This document shows, piece by piece, positions 1 through 12,700 of a stretch of DNA of 64,000 nucleotides; position 1 is the stretch's first letter, and each line of letters starts with the position of its first letter. Source of the stretch: Scatophagus argus (Eukaryota > Chordata > Actinopteri > Scatophagidae); assembly GCF_020382885.2 (NCBI RefSeq), contig NC_058496.1:8610501-8674500 (forward strand), given 5' to 3'. A model generated the notes under the pieces. The model saw nothing but the letters and a program-made list of their open reading frames with translations, did no database searches and had not been told where the DNA came from. A program made the position numbers and the translations under genes.

Positions 1-731
1 CAGCAGTAGTACAACAATGAGAACATGAAAGATGACTCATTATCCCTCCTCATGTCAAACTTTGTGAAATTTCACAGATGGGACACAAGCCGAGGTGACA
101 GAGGACAATATGACCTGAGGTGCCCTGACGTGGCCCCATATAGGCTTCAGCCTGCCCATGCATCACAGTGTTGCAGAGTGACAGGGGCCTCACGCAGACC
201 AGACAGCACTAAGGAATGACAGGAATCCACTATCTGGTCCAGCATCATAGGTAGATCCAACACAGTAACTATGGCGACCACAGACAGACTGCTGTCTAAC
301 CCCACATGAGTTATGCGTACACAATCATCAACAGTACGTATTTACACTCCAAATTTACTGAATCAAAATTAAACTGGCAGTTAAGCAGTTTTTACCTATA
401 ATTTCAGCTCTCCTGTCAGACCAATCAGTGCCTTTATTTTTAACTGCAAGAATTTGGCACCAAATAAGACATACATTTCAAAACATAAATTTCGCTAAAT
501 TTCATTAAGATTGTAGCAGTGATGTCTAGAATATCACATCGTATTTAGAATACCGAGTTCAGTTGTTTAATTTTGGGTTCAGATGTCCTAATTCAACAAA
601 TCCGTGAACGTTTTGTTACACTTTTGATTTAATCAGAGAAATGTGAAATGAGTGAGTCTTTTATGGAGTTTCTTTTTGACCTGACCAAGTGTTATCACAC
701 TGAACACACACGAACACACAGCTGGACTCAC
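1..731 (-). other. smtn: smtn intron 4 (left edge)
   Basis: Exon 4 ends with CAAG before a GTGAGT donor at 726-731, so the stretch to the left edge is the start of intron 4. I see no further smoothelin exon in it. It contains a CArG-like decamer, CCCATATAGG, at 135-144, one mismatch from consensus. Confidence 0.7.
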
Positions 732-3700
732 CTTGCTGCTGTTCCTCTCGAACTTGTCGGATGGCCGCTCGGATCAATTTTCTCTCCTCATACTCGCTGG
801 CAGCACGGAGCTTCACACAAACACACACACAGAAGATTTCAGTGCACTCGACACGAGCATGCGGTGTCACCACGTTTCACCATTTCTGCCAGTTAACCCT
901 CACCATTTTCGTGAGCTCATCAATGTCGTGGATTGATTGCAGTTTTCGCGACAGCACGTCCAAGCTGTCACTGGATTCTGACCTGCGAGAGAGAGACAGT
1001 GATGTGGTTACAACAGTAGTCATTATAACTCGGACCCATGCAGAGAGACAAACTGGAAACATGGTATCTTAAAACAACAAAATACTAACTGTATCCTCAG
1101 GCCTCTCTGTGTGCATGTGAAAGGCAGCAGAAGACAATTCCAAGATAACACGAAGTCTTCTTGGCCGGGAGGAAACCCATTAGAGGAAACACTCCCGAAC
1201 TGAGTGTGGAAAAAGTGATGCTCTGGCATCAGACATTTGACAGCAATGACACACAGTGCCTGAAAAAGGCTGCTCTCGTCCTCCCTCTTTTCAGCCTCTT
1301 ATTTCTCCATTTCACTGCTCACTTTTATGTTGGTTTCTATTACTCATACGTTCCTATGGCTCTACCATTATCATCACTTTCCTCAAGTCATCGGTATTAA
1401 AGGATGTGTGGCACGACGGAGTGGAATATTTCACATTCCACCATTGGGAGGCACGGGATAATGCAACCTTCAGACCAGTTCTGTGTGTGTGTGTGTCTTA
1501 ACAGGGGCACACATGCGTGCATTTGTTATTGTAAGCCAAGTCATCTGAGAGCAGCGGTGAATGGAAATGATTAGGTCAGGCCACCGGTCTTAAAAGTGAC
1601 AGAGAGCGGCAGCAGATGTGTCGTGTATTTTGATTAGACAATTAAAAATAATTTAATATCCTCATAAAGTTAAGATGCGATTTGATGTTTTATTATGACG
1701 CTGAATGGTTAACAGCAGCAGATTATCTAATCTCATAAGGTAAAATCTGATGAATTTGGGCTTTCCCAGTTTGAATTTTACGAATCAATGTGACTGACAA
1801 ATCAATATTCTTCAGTAAGCAGAGCCAATCAGAAAGAAGCTCAGTCGTGATACTTCAGAAAAAGCCTGCACTGATCAGCCAGATTACATAAATCACCCCG
1901 AAAAATAAATACCTTTTCTAATATTTCTAATAAAGTTAACACGTGGCCTATTAAAATACAAATAATCACAATGTTTACAGTAACATTAAGATGATCTTCT
2001 TTGATAACTAAAGACTGTCTGTCCTGTTGCAATGTTCATTGACAAAATGACAGTTATGAGTTATTAGTTTCAGGCTCTGTGCGGGTCAAACAAACGATAA
2101 GTAAGACAAACAAGTGATGGGGGAGAAACTACTTCAACCTGACTCTCATGATTTAAATCTGACATTAACACGGACTCGTAAATCTTAACGTTTTTATTGT
2201 GAAATGTGCACACGCAATGGAAAATTGAAAATTTGCCACGGTTGCAGTTTTCTGTCCCCTACGATTTCCTGATTTAACTTTTCCAGACTTTTCTCTTTTC
2301 CCCACAGAGAAAAGAAAAGCGCTTCATCTGGGTTTTCTCAGCATCTCCAATTCACCTGGACTGATACAGTTTCTGAAGGTGTTTATGTGAGTACAGTATA
2401 TACGCGTGTGTGTTTGTGGCCTTGCCTGTGCTGGTTCTCCTTGTCTTCCTGCTGTTTGAGGCGCGTGGGGCGAAATCTCTTGCTGGCCAGAGCGGCCTCC
2501 ATGTCTTCGATCTCCCGCCTCCTCAGCTCACGGATGGCTGAACGGATGAGACGCCTCTCGTCCAGATCCACGGTTCCATCCAGCTGCACGTGAAAGACGA
2601 AAACAAAAAGAGGACGTGAAGACAAATGCAAGAATCACATACATGCCAACACAACATTCAGCTTGGCAAAGATTAGCAACTTGTCACTCTTATATTTGCA
2701 TCTAGGAACGAGTACACCACAGACACATGCAGAGGAACTGGCCACATAGTTAAATAAAAATCTACTGCTACAGTAAAGGGTCACAGGCATGCTCTCAGAG
2801 TAAGTACAGGGTGGTGGATACAGCTTAGAGCCGATGTTCTGACTTCTGTCAGTCGCCGTCTCCTGCACTCTGTAATTATCCCTGTCAAACAAGGACATTA
2901 ACGCACTTGTTTATACGAGGGAGCAGAGCTTGAGCCAGCCTGTCCTGACACACAGCTGTCCGACCTGGTTTGAAGAGATGAGTTTTGGCCACGCTAGCTG
3001 CTCTAGAACAGCAATGTGAGTCTGTTTGCTGGAACCACTCTGATCCAGTTTGAAATATCACAGCAACTACAGGATGGATTGCCATGAAGTTCTGTGCAGG
3101 CTTTCACGATCCCCAGATGATTATTCCTGTTGACGTACCAGTCAAACGTGTGACAAGGAGACTGCATTAGACTAAATGGCCTTAACTTAGATTTAAATGT
3201 GCGGTAGGGAGCTACAGGGTAAGCAGGCCCGATGAACAGCTTACAGATTGGAGACGACACGTGATCTGTCTTCACTAATGTGAAAAGACAAGACCACCTG
3301 AGCAAGGAGCAGAGGGTGAGAAACGCCAACAGCTGGTACTCAGCTATAAGAAAGAAGTGTGTTCAGCTCTCCAGGTCGCCCAGGTGTCTTCTTCTCTGCC
3401 TGTAATTCATCTTGGTTGAACGGTAGCCAGGCTGCAGGAGGCCCCAGAGATTCAGATGTTGGAGAGGCTCACTTAAAAACACTCACTGAGCCATTTCATC
3501 GCTCTGAGTGACTATTAACTAAACAGTTTATTTTTTCAAGCAGAAGAGGAGTAATTAAAAGGCGTGTGTATAAAAGCACGCCTGCAGACAGACACACCAC
3601 TCACGGAGGCGGAGGCTTTCATGTTAGCGACAGCCGTGAGCATGGGAGGGTAGAGGGAGCCCTCTCCTGTCATGTGAGAGACAGAGCTCTCTTTTGGTCG

Positions 3701-6700
3701 ACAGCGGGAACCTGTCAGCACATGCAGAGATGAGAAGCTCCTGCTCCTCCGGCAGGCTTTTCTGATACACTTCACGCACAAATGCACACTTGAAGGTTTC
3801 CTGCTGCACCCGTTAAAACCTGCGGAGTCGAGACACAAACCATTGCATGCCAACTGGTTCCTACTAGAGGGAGCCGAACGTGCTTGTTAAGTTAAGCCAG
3901 ACCTGATGGGTTGAAAAAGGGGGCTGATGTGCCCCCTCTCTCTCCCCCTGCTGGGTTTGGGCGAGGAAGCAAGGCGGAGGGGGGTCTCACAAGAGATGAA
4001 GGGGGCCGGTGGTTTTGAGGTCTCACTGTGGTCTGACAAAATATGTAGCCCAAGCTGCACTAGCTCTGGGGGGCTCTCCTATATACTGTAATTTGTGGAA
4101 ATTTAGAGTGCTGAGCCGGCTGAAAATAATGGGTAAGAGTAGACAGTGTTCAGAAAAGAAGAAAGATGAGAAGAAAGAGGAGAAGGATATGATGGGAATG
4201 TAAAGCAGCGAACAGGGAAAAAGGATGACAAAGTGGAAAAGGGAAAAATGAAAATGAAGCTGGGCTTGAGTATGCCTAAAAATGGGCAGATGAGAGCTGG
4301 GTGGGAAAGGACCAGGTCTCACACAGGTCATTCCTCACATTCCTGCTGACTCACAAGGGAAGAGATGGTCGTGAAATCTGCCCATCAGGAACTGGGTTTG
4401 GGTCCAACCCAGCAGTGAGCTGATAGGGCAACCCGGAGCCACAACGCCAAGTTTTTGATTGTGTAAGCACGAAAATCATGAGAGCAGAGAGGAAATGAGA
4501 ACACACTTGCTCATTTCTATCAGTCCAGTTTCTCTCTCTCTCTCTCTCTCTCTCCCATGCCTACACACACAAAGACACACTGTCCAAACACTCGAGGGAG
4601 CCGTCTGTTACCACGCTGTCAGGCTTAGCGCTGAATGAATGTCAAGATGTGATTATACAGTCAGTACGCTGCCAACTTTTAGGCCTGACTGATTTATTTA
4701 TTCTTTCATTATTGAGATATAACAGTACAGCCTCAAGCCTGGGCCACAATTCCAAAACTCTAACTTCTGCTTAGTATTTCCAAACAGGCTTCATTTTTGG
4801 CCTTTGCATATCAGTTTATATGCCAGGGCCATGGACGCCTCCCACCTCAGAGTGCGTAATTCCAGACCTGGCCAAATCAGTTACAGTAATATTTTTTTAA
4901 AAACAATCGCAACAAGGGGAATTAAAGTCATGAAGTGATGATAAGAGACAAAAAACATCCCCTATGTGCATGTCAGCACTTTCACTTGCTCAAACATTAG
5001 CAGTTTTAAATGCACCAATCAGTACACAGATGGCTGCATGTTGAGTCATTTTCAATTGGTTGTGCACTAAATTAAACGGGCCAATCCAGCCGGCACAAGG
5101 CCAGCAGCTGGAACAGACTTTTCCTTTGCGTATTTGAAAAAAGGAAACTAGAAAAATTCAACCAATGACTCGGTTTTGAGTGGGCGTAACCCAAGCAAAT
5201 AAAACACACCTTGGACTTCGGTGCCTGCCAAAGTAAACAGAATAACTATTAAAGTAGCAGAGACGGAAACAGGAGCTTGTGTAGACACCGAGTCCATCTG
5301 GCAAAACCTCCACATGACAGTGGTCCTTATAGAGACTGAATTGTGTCACTGGGAGGGGAAAGGAGGGGGGAAAAAAAAAAATCAATCCAGTTACACAGTG
5401 ACACCACCTCACACCAGTGATCATCCCCAGAGGCATTTTTCAAACCAAGTCACAGACCTCTGGGTAACCAACTGCCAACTGTGGTTGAAAACAACAAAAA
5501 CACCACTGTGACCCAGAGAGCAGCCGTTACACCCAGACAGGAGGCTTTTCACACGGAATCGCTTCTACCCCGAACAGACGTATGAGTCAGAAATAACATA
5601 AAATACACAGATATGTCCTACTGAAAACGATGCACTCATCCGCACGTCACTGAGCTGTCAGCACCTTTAACGACAGCGGGGGCGGGGTAGTAATGTTACA
5701 ATCTGGTCTGCTGTAGTGAAGTGAACTCACTCACCACCAGCTCTGGGGAAGGTGCCGTCACACCTGTCTGCCTTGGCGGGGTCACCTGACTCAGCCGGTG
5801 AGATGTTAGGAACAGGATGGAGGAGGTGTTGTGACGTGAGTATGAGAAGGAAAAAAAAAAACAAAAAAACAGCCCCGCTAAAACTGGGGCAACTGCTACT
5901 GCAATACAGATCGGTATTCTTTTTACTCAGATGCACTTACTCACTGATATACACCAGAAAATGATTACCCTATTTGGCAGGAATTATGCTGTGGTGACAC
6001 AAGACACACAAAAATTTTTCACAAGCAGGCCTGCTAGGGCTTGTACTGCACCATTGGTCACTTTGAGTCACTTCCTGCCGAGCTGCAGCTTTCGGTGGAG
6101 TCAAAACCTCAAACCCATCCAAACACATCCAACTGAAGCAGCTCAATCAATCACAGCCAATTAGAAAGAGTTCATGGTTTAGCGGTAATCCCGACCAGCT
6201 GGTGACTTACTCCTGAGGACGGAAACACCCTCTGAACTCATCTGCTACACATGAAAGAATCACATTTAAATATTATTTTTAAGTTTGTGAGGTTGGTGTA
6301 ATTTATTGCACCGCATATGGAGAGAGCCTCAGAAGTGGTCAAATATGGCAAGAACTCAAGGTTCTCCAGGTAGTTCAAACATACCCAGCTATTATTTAGT
6401 GGGTCTGCTGTTCATATAGCTAAGCTAAACGCACAGGCTGTAATGACTACCTGTGGGTGCAGCACTGCAGGAGGATTAAGGTAAACCTGTGGAAGTGAAA
6501 AGAGTCAGACCACTCAGCCAAATTACAGTGTAAACAGGAAGTAAATATTGCACAAGTTCAGATTTGTCTGAATTCTTTGCCACTACTGCTGCATTTACAA
6601 AGTTTGGCTTTGGGTTTTGCAGAAAAATGTGAATGTCAAGAAACAAAAGGATTTCAAATACCCAATCCTGCATGCTATTTGTGTCTCTCCAGTGATGATG

Positions 6701-9700
6701 TCAAAGGTCAGGTCCCAGATCCACCCAGCCCTGTCTGGGAGCACAACGACCCTTCAGGCCGAGTCCTGACCTTTCGACTCCCAGTGGGTGCACACGTGTT
6801 CGCTTTTGTACTTAACACTTTCTACTTTGTGAACTATGACGTGTCGGGCAAATTCTCTGACACAAAGGAGTATGTATACTTTCTGCAAGGAATCTGTGTG
6901 TGTGTGTGTGTGTGCCCGTGTGAGTCCACGTGCCTGGGTATGAGTGAGAGGTATGGGGTACTGTGCATTTGTGCATGAAGTGAAGGCTATAGTAATAATT
7001 TCCAGAGTAGGCTGAGGTTAGAGTGCAGCCAGGCAGCAGATCAGATCAGGGCCTTAACTCACTTGTGTCAAGCACACAAGTGAGTTTGCCCTTATAAGGA
7101 CACACAGGACACTCCTGGTAGCAGAGCTGAAGTGGATTACCAGCTGCCACCGGCAAAGCAGGACTGCTTCAGACAGAGACAGACACAAATAAACAAAGGG
7201 TGAGAAAGTTCAGAAATATGTGCATCGTCCTTAACGCTCTTTATTGCCTTGCTTTGGGGCAAAACTCCAATCTGAATCAGGTGGAAGCCCATAAATCATT
7301 TCTCAATGCCAGAAAAACAATGCACGCATACAGTAGGCTGGTGCGCACACACACACACACCACACCCACTAAAAAATGAGAATATAATCAGGATACATGA
7401 GAGCCCTGCAAGGCATGGTTTCTCAGAAGAGTGAGTTTCAGTCACCTCTCGGCTGAAAAATTAACAAAGAAAAGAAGCAGATTCGAGGTTAAAACTCATT
7501 GTGCTGCGGTGTACACTGAGCCGTCCGTTGTCTAGAGTAAAGAAAGAGGGAGAACCTGTGAAATATACAAGCCAGAGGGAGAAACAAAGATTACTGCACA
7601 TGTGGCAACGTGTTCTTTGTGAGTGCGGCTGCACGTGTGGGCAGGCTTAACCTTTATTAATAAAATGATGGTAGGAGAGAGGCCCAGGCAGACCTGGGAA
7701 AACAGGGTCCCCTTTACACTTGAGGTAGCAGGCATAAAGAATGAACGGATGGAGGAATGCATGTGGGTCAGAGGGGCTACGGGCATCAAGAATGCTTTAT
7801 AGGACTGTAATGGTGCACTGAAGACAGATATGAGCTGACACGTGTTTGTTACTGACTCAAGTCTTACATTAGTGCAGCCGACTCCACATCCTGATGGATT
7901 AATCGGTGCATACTTGATTGTGGACACATGGTAAATGCTCTCATCTAAACTGCAAAATATGGACCTCACAGCTCCTTGCAGTACTTCAAAGTAATTTCCA
8001 AACTTGAAACATTTTTTGCATCTCATCTCTAGTAGTCTAACTTATAAATCTGCCAAACAGGAACAGATTTCTCTTGGGCTTGAGCCACGATTCTGTGAGA
8101 CGTTTTGGCCCATTTCGGCTGTCTGCCTCCACACAATTTGTTCCCTCTGAATGCGTCCGTCATCGCTGCTGCAGGTCAGGTCACAGAGAGGGATCCGGGT
8201 CAGTTACAGCCTGGTTGGGATAACTGTGCCCCACATTTTGGAGCTGGCCACATCAAATGCAGTAACACAGTCAGACTGTGTTATGCACATTTTTCTTCAG
8301 TTATTTTATTGACTCATTTAGCACAGATAAAATCCCTAAATGAAGGAAATGAATGCAGAATGGATGGAGCAAAAGCAGAGACATTGTCTTTTTACATCCC
8401 ACAAGTTCTTCTCTGTTGTTCAAGCTGGTGCCTACATCACTCACAATACAGCTCAATAGACCACAGTCAGGGATTCGGACATATTATAGTTGTAAAGTAG
8501 CAGCTATTGTAACCTGTAGATGCTGTAGATGAGAAGAGGCAACACAGAGGAAGGGAGCTGTCCATAATCTGTTAGTGCAGTCCATCGGTATCTCCCCTCG
8601 GCTGTCATATTCAGAAGATCTGATACAACATGACGGATCTCAGCAGGAAGGAGCCTTTGTAAATAAAGAGATAGGAAAGACTGCACTTCAGCTGGCCTCG
8701 TCCGGAGATAAGACCCAGGTCGCAACAAGAGGTACAACATGATGAATCTTCTCCAAATATGGGACATCACTGGTCAAACTGAAAGCCTGTGTGACTGGCT
8801 GTTTTGGTTTAATGAGGGAAGATCCAGGAGGTGAGAGGGATCTCCCAGAGGAGGAAACAGAGGGGGGGAGTTCAAGCACTTTGGGTGGCTGCAAAGCACA
8901 GTTTGTTCTGATAGATCCAAGCATTGGGAGTCCAAAAAGCTACAGCAACCCTAACAACAGGAGCTAGAGTGACACACTGACGGCCAGACAAAGCCAAACA
9001 GATCAGCTGTTGTATCTTAAAAATGCCACAACATTAACAACAGTGGGCTGGAAAGCAAAACATCAACATCCGCTGGATGATTTCTAGCAGATCTCAGGAA
9101 ATGGCTCTTTCCTGGGGGAGTCAGTATAGAAAAGCCACAATGTTTCTCCATTTCTCTCCATCTCTGAATACGTCTCACATCTCTCTCTCTCGCTCCCCTT
9201 AATCTGTTCTGTTTCCCATTTCCAAATACCATTCTTTCCCAAGCTGGTGAAATGCGATACATTTAATTTATTTTTCTTCCGGATTAATTAATTCAGTCTA
9301 TGACTTGGCAGAAAACTCATAACATTTCTGATCCTGCGGAGTGGTGCATGCTGTTTCCTGTATGCTATTTTTCTCTATAAACAGAGCCACACCTTAGTAT
9401 TCCAATGCAAAACCAAAGACTACTGAAACTGTGCCAAAGGTCTGCTGCGGTACTTCAAAACTGAGAATGACAATGACAAGAGTGACAGCTGTCTCCTCTC
9501 CTGAGAAAAACACAGCTTCCTCATTTTATTTAAACTGGACATAAACCAAATTAAACACACACAATCTTAAGTTTGATCTGAAAACCCCTGCCAATTTGAT
9601 GAGGTCTTTCTATAATGAAAAACTGCCGTGACAGATTAGGCATGGAGGCCACTGAAAACAGTAACCACAGAGCAGATTGGACATCTGGTAAGTGTTTCTT

Positions 9701-12700
9701 CTGAGTCTGAAACACCTGGAAGACAGTCTAAACAGGAGCTTTAAGTGTTTGTCCCCGTCTGAGAGCCTAAAGCATTACAGCCCAAGCTGGGATTTCGCAA
9801 GCCAGAGACGCCTGGTGGCAGGGAAGGAGATGGAGGATAAAAAGCACACCTTCAATCTCTTAACCAGACCTTTTCCATTTGGCAGATGATGATCCAGGCA
9901 GATGGAGATCAGTCACAGAAACACTCTCTGCTGGATCCCTTCCCACACAGATGAATAGACCAGAGCAACTCAGACGACAGACTGTCTCACACCCGATGCT
10001 TGTAAAAATTAGTTAACTCCTCAGTTTATGCTATGCGGCACAATTCATGTGAGTGAGGTCAGTATAGCAGCAGCTGGTGTTTGCCAAGCTGTAACTCACT
10101 GATTAACTCACTGATTATACACACACACACACACACATATATATCTCTCTCTCTATATATATGTGTGTGTGTGTGATATTTCTACAAGTGGGGTCCTTCT
10201 TGTTGGAGGTGATGAAGTGCTGAGAAACAAAGAAATGCACAGTGAACGTCAACACCACTTTGGTCTGCACACAAGTCAACAAGTGCTGAGGAACAGTCCA
10301 TCTCATTGCCTTTTACAGTGGGAATTTTTAAGTGGTCATAATATCTTTGATTGTCGGTGACTGAGACAAGGAGCATAAGCAGTAACTTATAGGGTTTACA
10401 CTGTGAAGCACATGCTCATGCAAACAGTTACTTCACTCATTCGCTGTGAGAATGTAATCACGTCACTGCACCAACACAAGCTTCATCATCCTCTTTGAGG
10501 TTTGTTTGTTATATCACATCTTAACTGCCACATTATTCTTTTTATTATTCGTTTATTTATATTATTCTTCTCTCCGGTGTCCTGTTTGTTAATACAGCAC
10601 TGCTCCACACATTTAAATGCCAGCTTACATTTGCAAAACATCCAATACCTCAAAATGACAAAACAATATCAAGTGTCCTTATTAGGAAATATAACATGCT
10701 GAACTCCATTTCAACTTTAAACATGAAGTAAATGTTTTCTGAATGTGTTCTGTTTACTATTCTGTTTACTTATTATTGCTCCAGAGCAACAAACTTAAGG
10801 CCACAAACCAAAAACAGACCATAGTGGAGTTCATATGTCCATCGTCTCAAAGTTGACGGCTTTTCTTTTCTTATCCTTTCAGAGATAAAAATGTCGAGCT
10901 ATTTATAGCAGTGACCAGTAATAAAAGTTTCCTGTTTGATCAAACAAACGAGTGAGCTCTTATCTCGCTGCTCCCTTGCTGCGTATTCAGATAGTTGCTG
11001 TCAGAGCCTGAAGCCTGCAGGCTGTAAGTCAACTGTCCTGGTCGCTGCCACAGTGCAAGTAAGTCAGTTTCTAAAGTGTCAGATTAGAAAGAAAACCTAA
11101 TCTGAGTTATGAACTGTTCACAGCCCATTTGTTCATTACCTCCTTGCTGACACCTTTGAAACTTAATCATACAGGAAATGCTTTGCAGAAATATGACAGT
11201 AGTAAGTACCTGTGAGAATGATGACAGGATAAGCAGGAAAGAAAATCAGGTGTGCACTCTGAACGCCACGGTTTAGGGCCTCTCCAAGGCCAGAGAAACA
11301 CTTAGAAAAACACATAAACATCCACTGAGGTCAAAGGCAGTTAACGTTCACCAGCTGCCAGCACAAACACAGAAGCAACAGGTGTTTGATCAGGAACATA
11401 AAAAATTAAGACTCTTTTCTTTTGGTGGGTGTGTGTATGTCGCAAGGAGTGGTGGCGCTGAATTGAAAGGAAGATCTGTTGCAGGCAACAGCTTGCAGAC
11501 TCTCTTAAGAAGGAAAAATGTTTTTTTTAATGATTGCACACGAGGCTCAGGTCAAGTCTTGCTCCTGCAAATTAAGACTTTCTGTTGAAACTGTAGGACT
11601 GCAGCCAACAACAACTTCTATTTAATAATCTGTTGGTTGTTTCCCTTCAATCAATTCACCTTTGTCTGAAAATCATGTATGACTAAGAAAATCCTCAAAT
11701 TTTCAGATTTGAGAAGCTGAAGCCAGCAAACGTTGGATTAAACAAATAAATGATGACATTTGTTTTGGACAACATAAAACACACACACATATCTTAAAAT
11801 GTCCCAGACAGTTAAATAACACTGCATGATTTTTCCAATTCATTGGTTCCTAATGATGAGGCTGACATTTCGGACCATGTCTCCAGGGGGGAAAGGAGAA
11901 CCTGGGACTGTACTGAGAGCCCACAAAACAAACCCATTCTTCCCCTTCGACTGTAACCGTTGAGCCCTTGTCAACGCACAAAGGGTCCAGAGAGCCATAA
12001 AACGAAGTCCTCAGGGGTCCCACATATCACCGAGGCTGGACCACAGAGTGAAACTGTCCTATTTTAAACATGTGTGAATGCCTCTTGCTCACCAGGGAGA
12101 AGGGACAGTCACAGGACTGGCAGGACGAGTTACAAATCATTATGTGAGACTCCTAGAATGTGAAAACAGCCCAGCAGGCGCCACAGGCGGAAAAGTCTAC
12201 GGGCTGTCATGTCAATTACAAAAAAAACAAACAAAAAAAAAACAATAGTAACACCAATAGCAAACTATAAACTAAGAAAGACAATACGCTGATCAGATTT
12301 CATGCGTATTTTGATATTTTGCTCATCTGTGAGCTTGCAAGCTTGTCACACTTTGACATTTCTTGCACGGCTCCGATGCTGCAACGCCGCAGGGACGCAT
12401 TTCAAAGATAATTAGAAGGGAGATCACGGTGTGGTTGGCAGATGCTTAAGTAAAACCTTATTCTTAGCTAAGTAAGCAGGTGCATAAGTGCCATAACAAC
12501 AACACACCTGTCGACCTGGCTCGTCCTGCAGGTTTGATACATGCACACCGCAGATTCAGGGGCAGAAGATCCGATAATCATCACCCTCCGAGCTGGCGGC
12601 GGCCTGATTAGATCTATTTTAAAGTGATAGTCGTTGGAGCGGTTTGGTTGGAAAGAGAGTCTCTCTGACTGGCCTCGGCAGCTTTTGTCTTACAGATTTT

